Shown: positions 34,082 through 43,847, numbered from the stretch's first letter. The stretch is DNA of 64,000 bases from Pseudomonas salomonii (GCF_900107155.1 NZ_FNOX01000016.1:62735-126734); one strand, 5' to 3'. The notes: a model not told the origin generated them from the letters alone. Numbers and translations are program-made.

Positions 34082-35161
34082 ATGTTCAGCGTAAGTCGTC
34101 GGTCTCTTCTCGCCTTTGGTGCGGCCCTGCCGGTGCTGGGCCGCCTGGACTGGGCGGTCGCCGGCCCGCCACCGGCCCCGGCGGACAGGGTGCGACTCAA
34201 CTACAACGAAAGCCCCTACGGCCCTTCAGTCGCCGCCCGCGAGGCGATGCAGCGTGGCATCGCCCTCTCCGGGCTGTATCCCTATGGTTACATGTACGGC
34301 TTGGCCGAACAGTTTGCTAAAGCGCAGGGGCTGGCCGAAGAACAGGTCGCCGTATTTTCCGGCTCCATGGCCGCCCTGCGCTACGCCGTGTTGGCGTTTA
34401 CCAGCCAGGCCCGTGGTCTGGTGATGGCCACGCCGTCCTATGAAGTACCGCGTCAGGCCGCCCAAGCGTGGCAGGCGCCGGTGCACGAAGTGAGCCTTAA
34501 TGCCGACCACGCCCATGACGTGCCGGCCATGCTCGCCGCAGACCCTCAGGCGGGCATGCTGTACCTGTGCAACCCCAACAACCCGACCGGCACCCTGACG
34601 CCCACCGCAGCGATCCGCCAGGCGCTGGCGAACAAACCCAAAGGCTGCGTGCTGGTGGTGGATGAGGCGTACATCGACTTCTGTGACGCACAAAGCTGCG
34701 TGAGCTGGGTCAAGGACCACGACGACTTGCTGGTGCTGCGCACCTTCTCGAAAATCTACGGCATGGCCGGTGCGCGCCTGGGCCTGGCGATCGGCCACCC
34801 GGCGTTGCTGGAACGGCTGGCGGTGTTTGGTGGCGACAATGTGCCGGCGGCGTCCACGCTACTGGGTGCTCGGGCGAGCCTGGAAGACCTCAAGCTGGTG
34901 CCGCAACGCAAGGCGCTCAATGCCCAGCTGCGTGACGAAACCGTGGCTTGGCTCAAGGGGCGTGGTTTTACCTGCACTGCGTCGCAAAGCAACTGCTTCA
35001 TGATTAACGTGAAGCAACCGGCCGAACAGGTCATCGAGAAGCTGGCTGCACAGGGCGTATTGGTCGGGCGGGTGTGGAAGAATTGGCCGCAGTGGGTGCG
35101 GGTGACGGTGGGCAATAAACAGGAGATGGCGCGGTTTCGCGAGGTGTTCGCGAGTCTTTAA
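34082..35161 (+). CDS. Tat-exported class I/II aminotransferase, PtaA-like
   Basis: This protein of about 359 residues has a Tat signal (SRRSLLAFGAALPVLG) and then a HisC-like aminotransferase: NYNESPYGPS, CNPNNPTGTLTP, VDEAYIDF, and the PLP lysine in RTFSKIYGMAGARLG. AGGAG precedes the ATG at 34082. P. fluorescens has a described periplasmic Tat-exported transaminase, PtaA, that converts the pyoverdine Glu side chain to alpha-ketoglutarate; size, signal and fold agree. The link is by recall, so PvdN-like or other periplasmic roles remain possible. It follows the SHMT-like gene by 96 bp. Confidence 0.7.
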   Translation: MFSVSRRSLLAFGAALPVLGRLDWAVAGPPPAPADRVRLNYNESPYGPSVAAREAMQRGIALSGLYPYGYMYGLAEQFAKAQGLAEEQVAVFSGSMAALRYAVLAFTSQARGLVMATPSYEVPRQAAQAWQAPVHEVSLNADHAHDVPAMLAADPQAGMLYLCNPNNPTGTLTPTAAIRQALANKPKGCVLVVDEAYIDFCDAQSCVSWVKDHDDLLVLRTFSKIYGMAGARLGLAIGHPALLERLAVFGGDNVPAASTLLGARASLEDLKLVPQRKALNAQLRDETVAWLKGRGFTCTASQSNCFMINVKQPAEQVIEKLAAQGVLVGRVWKNWPQWVRVTVGNKQEMARFREVFASL

Positions 35162-35176
35162 ATCACCACAAAACCC

Positions 35177-35268
35177 ATGTGGGAGCGGGCTTGCTCGCGA
35201 AGGCGGTGTGTCAGTAACAAATGTTCTGACTGATACATCGCTTTCGCGCGCAAGCCCGCTCCCACATT
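35177..35268. repeat. REPIN
   Basis: An inverted REP pair; the right arm has a small variation (TTTCGCGCGCAAGCCCGCTCCC). It lies between the aminotransferase and the convergent hypothetical gene. Confidence 0.9.
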
Positions 35269-35297
35269 TTTAGTCCAGCTGTGTTGCAGGTAATGCG

Positions 35298-36014
35298 TTA
35301 CTGCTGCGCGATGCTGTACCCATCAAACGCCGTCTGCTGCTGCAGTGCAGTAATCACACTCTTGCGGCTCAACGGCTGCTCGGCGCCGGCGTTATCCACA
35401 AAGCTTTCAACTTCAAGCTCGGCCTCGTCGCCTTCACCCACAAAGCTGAAACCCAGAAATTCGAACGCTTCACGGTCAACGTTGAGCTTGGAGCGCGGCG
35501 TGCGCAGCGGCAGGGTGACGCTGATGCCATCCTTGCTGATCACAAACACTTCGGCTTCTTTCTTGGCCCGTGCAGCCTTGCCCTTGCCGGCGCTTGGGTT
35601 GCTGATGGCCTGGTGAGACTGGTTCAGCACCTTGAGGGCCAGGCCGTAGACCAGCTCCTGAAACTCGGGGTCGTCCTTGAAACTGGAGAGGATGCGGCTG
35701 ATCGAGAACTTACTGCTCAGGTCTTCGAGGGCGATGTTGTCGGCCGCTTCGGCATCCTTGAGTTGCTTGAGCTGGCCCATCAGGTCGTAGGCCTTGTCGT
35801 CGTCGAAAGCGTCATGGGCCTGGCGGATGGCCACGCGCAGTTCGCGGATCTGGTCGCTTTCCTTGGAAGTGTGGAACGCGTCCAGCACCATCTCGCTGAT
35901 GATCTTGGCCGCAGGCACATGCTGTGAAAGATTGATGGCATTTTCGTATTCGGCCTTCGATTGCAGGGCGACTACGGATTCTTCGGCGGCGTGTTCGGTG
36001 TAAGAATCAGACAT
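35298..36014 (-). CDS. Hypothetical protein, 238 aa
   Basis: I do not recognise this protein. It is acidic and soluble, with helical N-terminal and central parts (MGQLKQLKDAEAADNIALED), a short Lys/Ala-rich linker (AGKGKAARAKKEAEV) and a beta-type C-terminal part (VFVISKDGISVTLPLR). There is no signal peptide or membrane helix. Codon use is typical of the host, so it is probably a genuine core gene. Confidence 0.6.
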   Translation of the reverse strand: MSDSYTEHAAEESVVALQSKAEYENAINLSQHVPAAKIISEMVLDAFHTSKESDQIRELRVAIRQAHDAFDDDKAYDLMGQLKQLKDAEAADNIALEDLSSKFSISRILSSFKDDPEFQELVYGLALKVLNQSHQAISNPSAGKGKAARAKKEAEVFVISKDGISVTLPLRTPRSKLNVDREAFEFLGFSFVGEGDEAELEVESFVDNAGAEQPLSRKSVITALQQQTAFDGYSIAQQ

Positions 36015-36084
36015 TGAAATTTCACTACTTCAGTAAGCGGGAACAAAAAAACGTCGCGCATTTTCGGCGGCCACGCAGGTCAGG

Positions 36085-36327
36085 TCAAGGCAGCACACTG
36101 CCCTTATCGCGGCGCAAGGCGCTCAGCGCCCGCTGCAATCGATCGGCCCGCCCGCAGAACAGACCAACGGTAAACCCCGACACACCGCCCACCATCAGCA
36201 CCACCGGCAAAATCATCAACGAGCGTCGATTCTCGCACCCGCCCAGGCAGGCCTTGATGCCGTAATAACAAATCCACAGGTAGATGGCGTACACCCACAG
36301 GGGCGTGCCTTGGAGGATATCGAGCAT
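36085..36327 (-). CDS. Small membrane protein (DUF6622-like N-terminus, possibly shortened)
   Basis: This 80-residue protein starts MLDILQGTPLWVYAIYLWIC, with one or two hydrophobic helices and RRSLMILPVVLMVGG, recalling a Pseudomonas membrane family whose members I remember as longer. AAGGGAGCACCC precedes the ATG. The C-terminal half (FCGRADRLQRALSALRRDKG) does not look like membrane sequence. Its 5' neighbour on the other strand is a decayed cytochrome gene, so a deletion may have touched this locus too. Confidence 0.5.
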   Translation of the reverse strand: MLDILQGTPLWVYAIYLWICYYGIKACLGGCENRRSLMILPVVLMVGGVSGFTVGLFCGRADRLQRALSALRRDKGSVLP

Positions 36328-36365
36328 GGGTGCTCCCTTGCAGGGTTGGAAGGCGCTGATAGTCG

Positions 36366-37945
36366 TTGAGCCATCATCTTTTTGTCCATCGATGTGGCGC
36401 TGATCCAGGGGACATGCGCGCCCTGTACGCCTACCTGATGCAAGGCGTCGAGCCGGTGCGACAGGCCAACCTTGAGGCGGACATGGGCTTCCCGTTCAAT
36501 CAGCGCTGGGGCCTGGCGCTGTGGAATTTTGCCTTTCTCGACAAGCAGCCGTTCCAACCCGACCCGCAGCGTAGCGAAGTGCTCAACCGTGGCGCCTATC
36601 GGGTCCAGGGCCTGGGGCATTGCGGCTCGTGCCACACGCCACGGGGCATCGCTTTCCATGAAAAAGCCATGAGCGATCCGGGCCGCAGTGGCCGGCATTA
36701 CCTGGCGGGTGAAACCGTCGAACACTGGCGGGCCCTGAGCCTGCGCAACCTGTGGACGGTCGAAGACACTGTGCAACTGCTCAAGACCGGGCAGGACCGC
36801 TTTGCCACGGTCGCCGGCGACATGGCCGATGTGATCCACCACAGCACCCGGCATTTCAGCGATGACGACCTTACGGCCATCGCCAGTTACCTCAAGTCCC
36901 TGCCGCCGGGTAAAGGCGACCTGCCAATGCCATCGGTCGCCCGTGCACCTGCCGCACCGCCAGCCGACCTGTTCACCCGCCGTGGCGGTCTGGGTTATAT
37001 GCAGTTTTGCAGTGATTGCCACCGCAGTGACGGCGCTGGCGTAAAAGGCCCGTTTCCACCCTTGGCGGGTAACCCGAGCATTGCCTCAAGTCACCCGACC
37101 TCGTTACTGCACATCACGTTGACCGGTTGGCTGATCAGGAAATCGCCGAAATTCTCACTTTCGTGCGCACCCGTTGGGGCAACGAAGGCACACCAATCAA
37201 TGCGGGCCAAGTGAAGCAACTGCGTGACCAACTCAACCCTGATACCACCGATTCTTCAGCCTTCGAAACCCCAAGGCTGGCGAATTTGCTCGCCGCACCC
37301 AACGCCGACCAGGTTGTTCGCGGCATGCGCCTGCACCTGCAAACCAAGGCGCTGCTGCCGGATAACGTCGGCAATTCGCTCAATTGCACCAGTTGCCATC
37401 TCAACGCCGGCACCGTGGCGGACGGTTCGCCCTTTGTGGGCGTGTCGGCGTTCTTCCCCAGTTACGCGCCGCGTGCAGGCAAGGTGGTTACGCTAAAGGA
37501 ACGCATCAACGGCTGTTTCCGCCGCTCGATGAACGGCAAGCCACTGGCGCCGCAATCAGCGGATATGCAAGCGATGGTCGCGTATTTTGACTGGATGAAA
37601 AACAACACCTGCCGTGAAGATAAAGTCGCCGGGCGTGGCGTGGGCAAGATTGACCCGGCGATCAAGCCGGGCCTGGACAACGGCAAGCAGGTGTACCCGC
37701 CACTGTGGGGCGAGCAGTCGTTCAACATCGGCGCCGGTATGGCACGGCCTTACACCGCGGCGGCGTTTGTGAAACGCAACATGCCGATCGGCGTCCACGA
37801 AAAACTCCCGTTGGGGCAGGGCGGTTTGTCGGACCAGGAAGCGGTGGACGTGGCGGCGTATTTCTCTGGCCAACCGCGCCCGGATTTTCCGGACAAGGTC
37901 AAAGACTGGCCCAACGGCGGCAAGCCCGTGGATGCGCGTTATTAA
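36366..37945 (+). pseudogene. Decayed multi-haem cytochrome c gene
   Basis: Three pieces of c-type cytochrome remain. The first frame (to about 37130) begins mid-domain at MRALYAYLMQGVEPV and holds haem motifs CGSCH and CSDCH, but lacks a signal peptide and the expected first CxxCH. After HITLTGW the frame breaks and resumes in another frame at LADQEIAEILTFVRT, so a family-typical segment is missing. The last part has CTSCH and a TsdA-like NGCFRRSMNGKPL, but reads DNGKQVYPPLWGEQSFN where related proteins carry a further CxxCH segment. It looks like a gamma subunit of an alcohol-dehydrogenase-type cytochrome joined to a TsdA-like domain, now broken by truncation and internal deletions. Confidence 0.75.
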
Positions 37946-39192
37946 GCCAACTGCTTAAGGCAGGCCTCGAGAATATCCAGGCCTTGCTCCAGCACCGCAG
38001 GCTCCGTGGTCAGCGGTGCCAGCAGGCGGATGATATGCCGCGACTTGCCGCTGGGCATCAGCAGCAAGCCGGCCTCGCGTGCCAGGCTGAGCAGTTGGGT
38101 CAGTTGCTGGGGCGCGGGCGTGCCGTCGGCATGGGCCAGCTCGATGCCGCGCATGGCACCCACGCCGGTCAGACGACCCAGATAGGGCGACAGATGTTGT
38201 TCGCGCCAGGCGGCATAGCGGCTGACGATGGCGGCTTCCTGTTGTGAACCCCAGGTATTTAATTGCGCGTCGGTCATCGCATCCAACGTCGCCAACGCCG
38301 CTGCGCAGGCAATCGGGTTACCGGAGTACGTGCCACCGAGGCCACCTTTGGGCAAATTGTCGAGCAGCGCCTTGCGCCCGACCACCGCGCCCAATGGCAC
38401 GCCACCGGCGATGCTTTTGCCGAGCAGGATCAGATCCGGTTCGATGCCCAGGCGCGAGAAGGCAAAACGCTGGCCGGTACGCCCGAAGCCGGACTGGATT
38501 TCATCGACAATCAGCAGGATGTTTTTCTCATCACAGAAGCGGCGCAGGGCCTGGGCGAACTCGATGTCCAGGGCCAGAAAGCCGCCTTCGCCCTGCACCG
38601 GTTCGATGATGAAACAGGCCACATCGTTTACGTCGATTTCCACACTGAACAGACGGTCCATGGCCTTCAGGGCTTCGGCGCAGGTCACACCGTTATCGGC
38701 GCTGGGGTAGGGCAGGTGATACACCGGGCCAGGCAGCACACCGACCTTTTGCTTGTAGGGCGCTACCTTGCCATTGAGGTTAAGCGTGGCCAGGGTGCGG
38801 CCGTGGAAGGCGCCGTCAAAGGCGATCACCGCCGTGCGGCCGGTGGCGCCGCGCACGATTTTCAAGGCGTTTTCCGCCGCTTCCGCGCCGCTGTTGGTGA
38901 GCATGCCGCTCACCGCGTAATCCACCGGGATAAACGCACAAAGGCGATCCATCAGCTCGATGTAGGGCGCGTGCGGCGCGGCGTTGAACGCATAGTGGGT
39001 AAGCCGCGTGGCTTGTTCGCGAATCGCTTCCACCACGCCTGGGTGACAATGGCCGAGGTTGAGCACGCCAATGCCGCCGACAAAATCGAGATAGCGCTTG
39101 CCCATAGTGTCCCAGACTTCGGCATTTTTACCGTGGCTGAGGCTGATGGGGTGAACGATGGAAATCGATTGGCTGATGGTTTCGCGGCTCAT
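37942..39192 (-). CDS. Class III aminotransferase (4-aminobutyrate-type)
   Basis: This 416-residue PLP enzyme has LTNSGAEAAENALKIVRGAT, FHGRTLATLNLNG, IIEPVQGEGGF, VDEIQSGFGRTG and the PLP lysine in LLGKSIAGGVPLGA. It resembles GabT/DavT, giving succinate semialdehyde or glutarate semialdehyde from omega-amino acids; which substrate is used is not decidable. No gabD partner is adjacent. The start at 39192 (MSRETISQ) fits the family better than the upstream codon. Its stop overlaps the cytochrome remnant's end by 4 bp. Confidence 0.85.
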   Translation of the reverse strand: MSRETISQSISIVHPISLSHGKNAEVWDTMGKRYLDFVGGIGVLNLGHCHPGVVEAIREQATRLTHYAFNAAPHAPYIELMDRLCAFIPVDYAVSGMLTNSGAEAAENALKIVRGATGRTAVIAFDGAFHGRTLATLNLNGKVAPYKQKVGVLPGPVYHLPYPSADNGVTCAEALKAMDRLFSVEIDVNDVACFIIEPVQGEGGFLALDIEFAQALRRFCDEKNILLIVDEIQSGFGRTGQRFAFSRLGIEPDLILLGKSIAGGVPLGAVVGRKALLDNLPKGGLGGTYSGNPIACAAALATLDAMTDAQLNTWGSQQEAAIVSRYAAWREQHLSPYLGRLTGVGAMRGIELAHADGTPAPQQLTQLLSLAREAGLLLMPSGKSRHIIRLLAPLTTEPAVLEQGLDILEACLKQLA

Positions 39193-39415
39193 GAATCGGG
39201 GACTCGGCAATGGCGGGCGTGTATTTATCTAAGCCGCGCAGCCGGCCTCGCCGCAAACGAAATAAAATCGCCGGGTCATTCCAAATCGGAAGGAGCTGTT
39301 GCCTAAAGGTCGTTTGTGGCCACGCTGCAAACCTGACAATACTGCCGGGTAACCTCAGAAACCGGCGCGGGCAGTGCGGCGCCGAATAATAAAAGATTCA
39401 CAGGGAGTGCCTCGC

Positions 39416-40432
39416 ATGAACCACCTCAAAACCCTTATCGCGGCCACGGCCGTGGCGCTTGCCGGCAGTGCCCACGCGGGCGTGACCCTGGACGCGATCC
39501 AGAAAAAAGGCTTTATCCAGTGTGGCGTCAGCGACGGCTTGCCGGGTTTCGGCGTGCCGGACAGCCAGGGCAAGATGACAGGCCTCGATGTAGACGTGTG
39601 CCACGCTGTTGCCGCCGCCGTGTTCGGCGATGCCTCAAAAGTGAAGTTCACCCAGTTGACTGCCAAGGAGCGATTCACCGCGTTGCAATCGGGCGAAATC
39701 GACCTGATCTCCCGCAATACCACCTGGACCAGCTCCCGGGATTCCGGCATGGGCCTGGTGTTTACCGGCGTGACCTATTACGACGGCATCGGCTTTTTGG
39801 TCAACAACAAGCTGGGCGTGACCGCTGCCAGGCAACTCGATGGCGCCACCGTCTGCATCCAGGCCGGCACCACCACTGAACTCAACGTTTCGGATTACTT
39901 TCGCACCCACGGCATGAAGTACACGCCGATCACCTTCGACACCGCCGACGAGAGCGCCAAGGGCCTGGAAGCCGGGCGTTGCGACGTGCTCACGACCGAC
40001 CAGTCGGGCCTGTATGCCCAGCGCATCAAGATGGCCCACCCGGATGAGTTCGTGGTGCTGCCGGAGGTGATCTCCAAAGAGCCCTTGGGGCCGCTGGTAC
40101 GCAAGGGCGACGATGAGTGGTTCAGCATCGTCAAGTGGACCCTGTTCGCCATGCTCAATGCCGAGGAAATGGGCATCACCTCGCAGAATGTCGTAGAGCA
40201 GGCCAAGTCCACCCGGAACCCGGACGTGGCGCGGCTGCTGGGGGCCGACGGCGATTACGGCAAAGACCTGAAGCTGCGCAAGGATTGGGTGGTGCAGATC
40301 GTCAAGCAAGTGGGCAATTACGACGAGGTATTCGAGCGCAATATCGGCCAGGGCAGCGTGCTGAAGATCAAGCGCGGGCTTAATGCGTTGTGGAGCAATG
40401 GCGGCATCCAGTACGCACCACCGGTGCGCTGA
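39416..40432 (+). CDS. Amino-acid ABC transporter substrate-binding protein (AapJ-like)
   Basis: This 338-residue protein has a signal peptide (LIAATAVALAGSAHA) and the binding-protein features IQCGVSDGLPGFGVPD, GLDVDVCHAVAAAVFGD, LISRNTTWT and VVLPEVISKEPLGPLVRKGDD, as in AapJ. GGGAG precedes the ATG at 39416. No permease or ATPase follows, so it is an orphan binding protein here, perhaps using another transporter. It is divergent from the aminotransferase. Confidence 0.88.
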   Translation: MNHLKTLIAATAVALAGSAHAGVTLDAIQKKGFIQCGVSDGLPGFGVPDSQGKMTGLDVDVCHAVAAAVFGDASKVKFTQLTAKERFTALQSGEIDLISRNTTWTSSRDSGMGLVFTGVTYYDGIGFLVNNKLGVTAARQLDGATVCIQAGTTTELNVSDYFRTHGMKYTPITFDTADESAKGLEAGRCDVLTTDQSGLYAQRIKMAHPDEFVVLPEVISKEPLGPLVRKGDDEWFSIVKWTLFAMLNAEEMGITSQNVVEQAKSTRNPDVARLLGADGDYGKDLKLRKDWVVQIVKQVGNYDEVFERNIGQGSVLKIKRGLNALWSNGGIQYAPPVR

Positions 40433-40445
40433 CTGAACTCTGCCT

Positions 40446-40476
40446 TAGGTGGGCGCTGGCTTGCCAGCTCCTACAT
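40446..40476. repeat. Degenerate REP half
   Basis: GTGGGCGCTGGCTTGCCAGCTCCTAC: a decayed single REP between the binding protein and the diguanylate cyclase. Confidence 0.6.
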
Positions 40477-41489
40477 CACTCAGAGACCGCATCCTTGCCC
40501 GCCGCCTTGGACCGGTACAGTGCTTGATCGGCACGTGCCATCAGCGCGGCGGGCGTTTCGCCCATCCGCCGCTCCACGACGCCCAGGCTCAGGGTGACTT
40601 TGAAGTCGCCCACGGCGGGCATCTCGGCGATGGCCTGACGGATGCGTTCAGCCAATTGCCTGGCGGTATCCACCGTGCTTTTGGGCAGGACCACCATAAA
40701 CTCATCGCCCCCCCAACGCGCGAGCAAGTCACCCTGGCGCACACAGGTTTCCAGCCTTTCTACCACGCTCACCAAGGTTTGATCGCCGACGCCATGACCC
40801 TGTTTGTCGTTGATCGGCTTGAAGTCATCGACATCCATGGCCACCAAGGCCAGCGGTACGCGGAAGCGCTCGGCACGGTCGCACTCCTCCAGCAGCACCT
40901 TCTCCAGGCGATAACGGTTGGCGATGCGCGTCAAGGCGTCCTGTTCGGCCAGGGAACGGTTCTCGTCCAACTGCAATTGCAGTTGCTGATTGACCCGTGA
41001 CAATTCAAGGGTGCGTTCGGCCACCAGCGCTTCCAGCGACTGATTGCGCTGTTGCAGCTGTTCGATGGAAATTTTGCGTGTATGGATATCGCGGTGCGCG
41101 CCGACCATGCGTGCTACTGAATTGTCGGGGTTACGTGCAATGACGTAGCCACGGTCTTCGATCCACAGGTAAGTGCCGTCTGCTTTGCGGCAACGATACT
41201 CAGCCTGGTAATGGGGCGCGCGTTGGCTGATGTAGTCATCAAATACGGCCATGACGCGTGGATAATCTTCGGGGTGGATCACGTTCTCCCAGGTGAACAC
41301 GCTGTTCTCCAGGGAGTGGCGGGGGTAGCCAAGCATCGTGTACCAGCCGGGGCTGCGGTACACGAACCCGGTGTTGGCATTCCAGTCCCAGATGCCGTCG
41401 CTGACCAGTTCCATCACCGCATGCAACATGTCGGCGTTGAGTTCGGAAAAGTTATTGCGCAGCGGTTTATTGCCGGATGTCTCGTTCAT
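40476..41489 (-). CDS. PAS-GGDEF diguanylate cyclase
   Basis: This 337-residue cytoplasmic protein has a PAS domain (VSDGIWDWNANTGFVYRSPG, YRCRKADGTYLWIEDRGYV), a coiled-coil linker (IEQLQQRNQSLEALVAE) and a GGDEF domain with an intact RWGGDEF active site. RQGD five residues before GGDEF is an inhibitory I-site. It should make c-di-GMP with product inhibition; the PAS ligand is unknown. AGGGAAG precedes the ATG at 41489. Confidence 0.92.
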   Translation of the reverse strand: MNETSGNKPLRNNFSELNADMLHAVMELVSDGIWDWNANTGFVYRSPGWYTMLGYPRHSLENSVFTWENVIHPEDYPRVMAVFDDYISQRAPHYQAEYRCRKADGTYLWIEDRGYVIARNPDNSVARMVGAHRDIHTRKISIEQLQQRNQSLEALVAERTLELSRVNQQLQLQLDENRSLAEQDALTRIANRYRLEKVLLEECDRAERFRVPLALVAMDVDDFKPINDKQGHGVGDQTLVSVVERLETCVRQGDLLARWGGDEFMVVLPKSTVDTARQLAERIRQAIAEMPAVGDFKVTLSLGVVERRMGETPAALMARADQALYRSKAAGKDAVSE

Positions 41490-41654
41490 CTGTGCACTTC
41501 CCTGCCGATGCTGGCTCCTACGGCCAGTCTTCATTGACGCCGGTACACCGTGGCTGACGTTACTCTACATCGCGGCTTGAGCGCTTTGAATAGGATGAGT
41601 GTGCTGCTTTAGTGGTGTGGCTAAGAGCCATTATCTGCTGCAGCGATCGACTCT

Positions 41655-43553
41655 TTAGTCCGGCGCCACCATCTGTGTTCGCGGCTTACCATCCGCGTTG
41701 TGCTGGTAAATCGCCTCCGGCTGGCCCTGCTCATTGAAAAACACTTGGCCGATGCCCGCCGAATTCCACAGCCGTTCACCCGCCTCGGCATGCTCCGGTA
41801 TATGTGGCACCACCTGCATGGTGCGCCGGCGCGTGAAACCGTTGAGGGGCGAGCGCGGTGAGTAGAGCCAGCGGTTGAGGCGGTCGAACCATTCCAGCAA
41901 GCGCGCCGGGAACTGGTTCTTGATGCCGCTGCTGGTGATCTGCCAGATTTTGGGGCCGGCGCTGCGGTGGCGGATCAGCACTTCATAGACGAACGAGTAA
42001 TGCACATCGCCCGACAGGATTACGTAGTTCCCCGGCGTGCGTGAGTGGCGGAAGATATTCAGGATTACCTGGGCGGCGCCGCGATGGGCCATCCAGTTTT
42101 CGGCGTCTACCAACAGCGGGAAGCCGCACCAACTGAAGACCTTCTGCACGGTCTCGATCAGCTTGACGCCAAAGATCGGCGCGGGCGAAACGATGATGGC
42201 TGACGGGTGGTCCAGCAGGGCCTGTTGCAGTTCGCTCAAGGCTTCCCAGTCCAGCAGGCCGGAGGGTTGCTTGAGCGCAAACTCACTGCGCCAGCGCCGG
42301 GTGCGCGTGTCGAGCACCACCAGTGCGGGCGTGGTGGGCAGCACGTAATGCCAGTGCTGAAATTTCAGCAGGCGTTGCAGCAGCTCATCGTGCGCAGCGG
42401 CGTGCAGGTGGTTGTCTTGTGTCTTGGCGGCCAGCGCCTGGGTGTGTTCCAGCAGTTCGCCAAACACATCCGGCTGGTTGCCCCAGCCCTGACACAGCAT
42501 ATAAGCGAGCAGGGCATTGCCGATGATGCGTTTGGAGAATGGATGGCCGTAGGCGGTGGCTTCCCATTGGGCGCTGAGGTTCCAGTCGTCGGTGATGTCG
42601 TGATCGTCAAAGATCATCAGCGTCGACAGGTGTGCGAAAACCCGCGCAACACCGGGCAGGCCGTCACGGAACCGATCGATCTGCACTTGCTCACGGTCAT
42701 AGCGCTGTTGTTGCGGCGCACTCAATGACGGCGGCTGTGGCGTGATCAGAGTCCAGGGCGTGGGCGACCACACCAGCAGGTACATCGCCAGTACTTCGGC
42801 AAAGGTCACCAGGTGGTTGTCGGCGGTGCTGCTGGTAAAGATCGGTTTTTTCACACCGCCGAAAAACCGTTCGCGCAGGGTCTCGTTGCTGTCCAGTGCG
42901 GGCAGCAGATCCGCGCGGTGGTAATAGCTGGCGCGATGCTCATAAAGGCTGGCGCTGTCATCCACCACGGCGCCTTCCAGGTATTCGTCGAACAATTCTA
43001 AACCCGCGATCAGCGCATGAATCGCCCGCAGCATGGGCCCGGCCACATCGTCGGCGTAGACCTGGTCGCCGCTCATCATCAACAGCGCCGGGCGTTCAGC
43101 CGGTGTGTGCGCGTCGGCCAGCAGGCGGTCTACGCACAGCAAGCCGTCATCGGCGTGGTGATGGGGTTTGCGGCACGAGCCATGCACCAACTGGTGAATG
43201 CGGCTGTGCACCACGAAATTCGCGCAGGCGGCGTCGGCATACAGCAGGTGCGGGGCCCATTGCGCAATACCACAACCGTCGACCAGCAGGTCATAGTCGA
43301 TGATCACGTCCAGCGGCAGGGCTTCGCTCAGGGAAACGTCGATCAGATGGATAAAGGCGTGGCGGCCGACGGGCACGACCTGGCACTGCCGGGGGCCCAG
43401 ATCGATCGTCAGGGCTTGGCCTTGAGGTGCTTGCAGCCTCAAGGCCAATCGCAGGGCACGGCTGCCCACCAGCCAGATCACCAGGCGCTTGGGTTCCAGG
43501 CGCCGAAGCAGTGGGCCGGCAATGACAGCGGGCAGTGTGTCGGATTGCGGCAT
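41655..43553 (-). CDS. PhoD-like metallophosphatase
   Basis: This 632-residue protein carries metal-binding motifs MMSGDQVYADDVAG, FDDHDITDDWNLS and YVILSGDVHYSFVYE of the PhoD/alkaline phosphatase D family. No signal peptide or Tat motif is seen at the N-terminus (MPQSDTLPAVIAGPLLRRL), unlike classical secreted PhoD, so this is probably the cytoplasmic branch. The substrate is unknown. Confidence 0.8.
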   Translation of the reverse strand: MPQSDTLPAVIAGPLLRRLEPKRLVIWLVGSRALRLALRLQAPQGQALTIDLGPRQCQVVPVGRHAFIHLIDVSLSEALPLDVIIDYDLLVDGCGIAQWAPHLLYADAACANFVVHSRIHQLVHGSCRKPHHHADDGLLCVDRLLADAHTPAERPALLMMSGDQVYADDVAGPMLRAIHALIAGLELFDEYLEGAVVDDSASLYEHRASYYHRADLLPALDSNETLRERFFGGVKKPIFTSSTADNHLVTFAEVLAMYLLVWSPTPWTLITPQPPSLSAPQQQRYDREQVQIDRFRDGLPGVARVFAHLSTLMIFDDHDITDDWNLSAQWEATAYGHPFSKRIIGNALLAYMLCQGWGNQPDVFGELLEHTQALAAKTQDNHLHAAAHDELLQRLLKFQHWHYVLPTTPALVVLDTRTRRWRSEFALKQPSGLLDWEALSELQQALLDHPSAIIVSPAPIFGVKLIETVQKVFSWCGFPLLVDAENWMAHRGAAQVILNIFRHSRTPGNYVILSGDVHYSFVYEVLIRHRSAGPKIWQITSSGIKNQFPARLLEWFDRLNRWLYSPRSPLNGFTRRRTMQVVPHIPEHAEAGERLWNSAGIGQVFFNEQGQPEAIYQHNADGKPRTQMVAPD

Positions 43554-43661
43554 GAAGCAAGCAGCTCATACAAGGTAGGGCTGAAAAGGGTAACGCAGAG
43601 GATGTCAGTGTTTTGTCAACCGCTTGCAGCGGATACCCGGCAGCCGATTGCCCTTATTGGA

Positions 43662-43847
43662 TCAGAGCTCGAAGCCACGTCCCAGGGAGTCCAGGGACGA
43701 ACGAGAGGGCTTAGGCTTGGGCGGTACGTTTTGCATCATTGGGTCGTTGTCGGGACTTTTGGGCTTTTCAGCACGCCTGGTGTTCTGGTTAGCCAGGAGG
43801 GTGACCAGGTCGATGGCATAGCCGGGGAAAATATTGCCTGTAAGCAT
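43662..43847 (-). CDS. Possible small protein, 61 aa
   Basis: The frame starts MLTGNIFPGYAIDLVTLLAN and then becomes Pro/Ser/Lys-rich (KSPDNDPMMQNVPPKPKPSR). AAGAGG-TTTTACC-ATG is a good SD and spacing, which is the main reason to list it. It is downstream of bphP on the same strand. No family is recognised, and it may be a chance frame. Confidence 0.35.
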   Translation of the reverse strand: MLTGNIFPGYAIDLVTLLANQNTRRAEKPKSPDNDPMMQNVPPKPKPSRSSLDSLGRGFEL

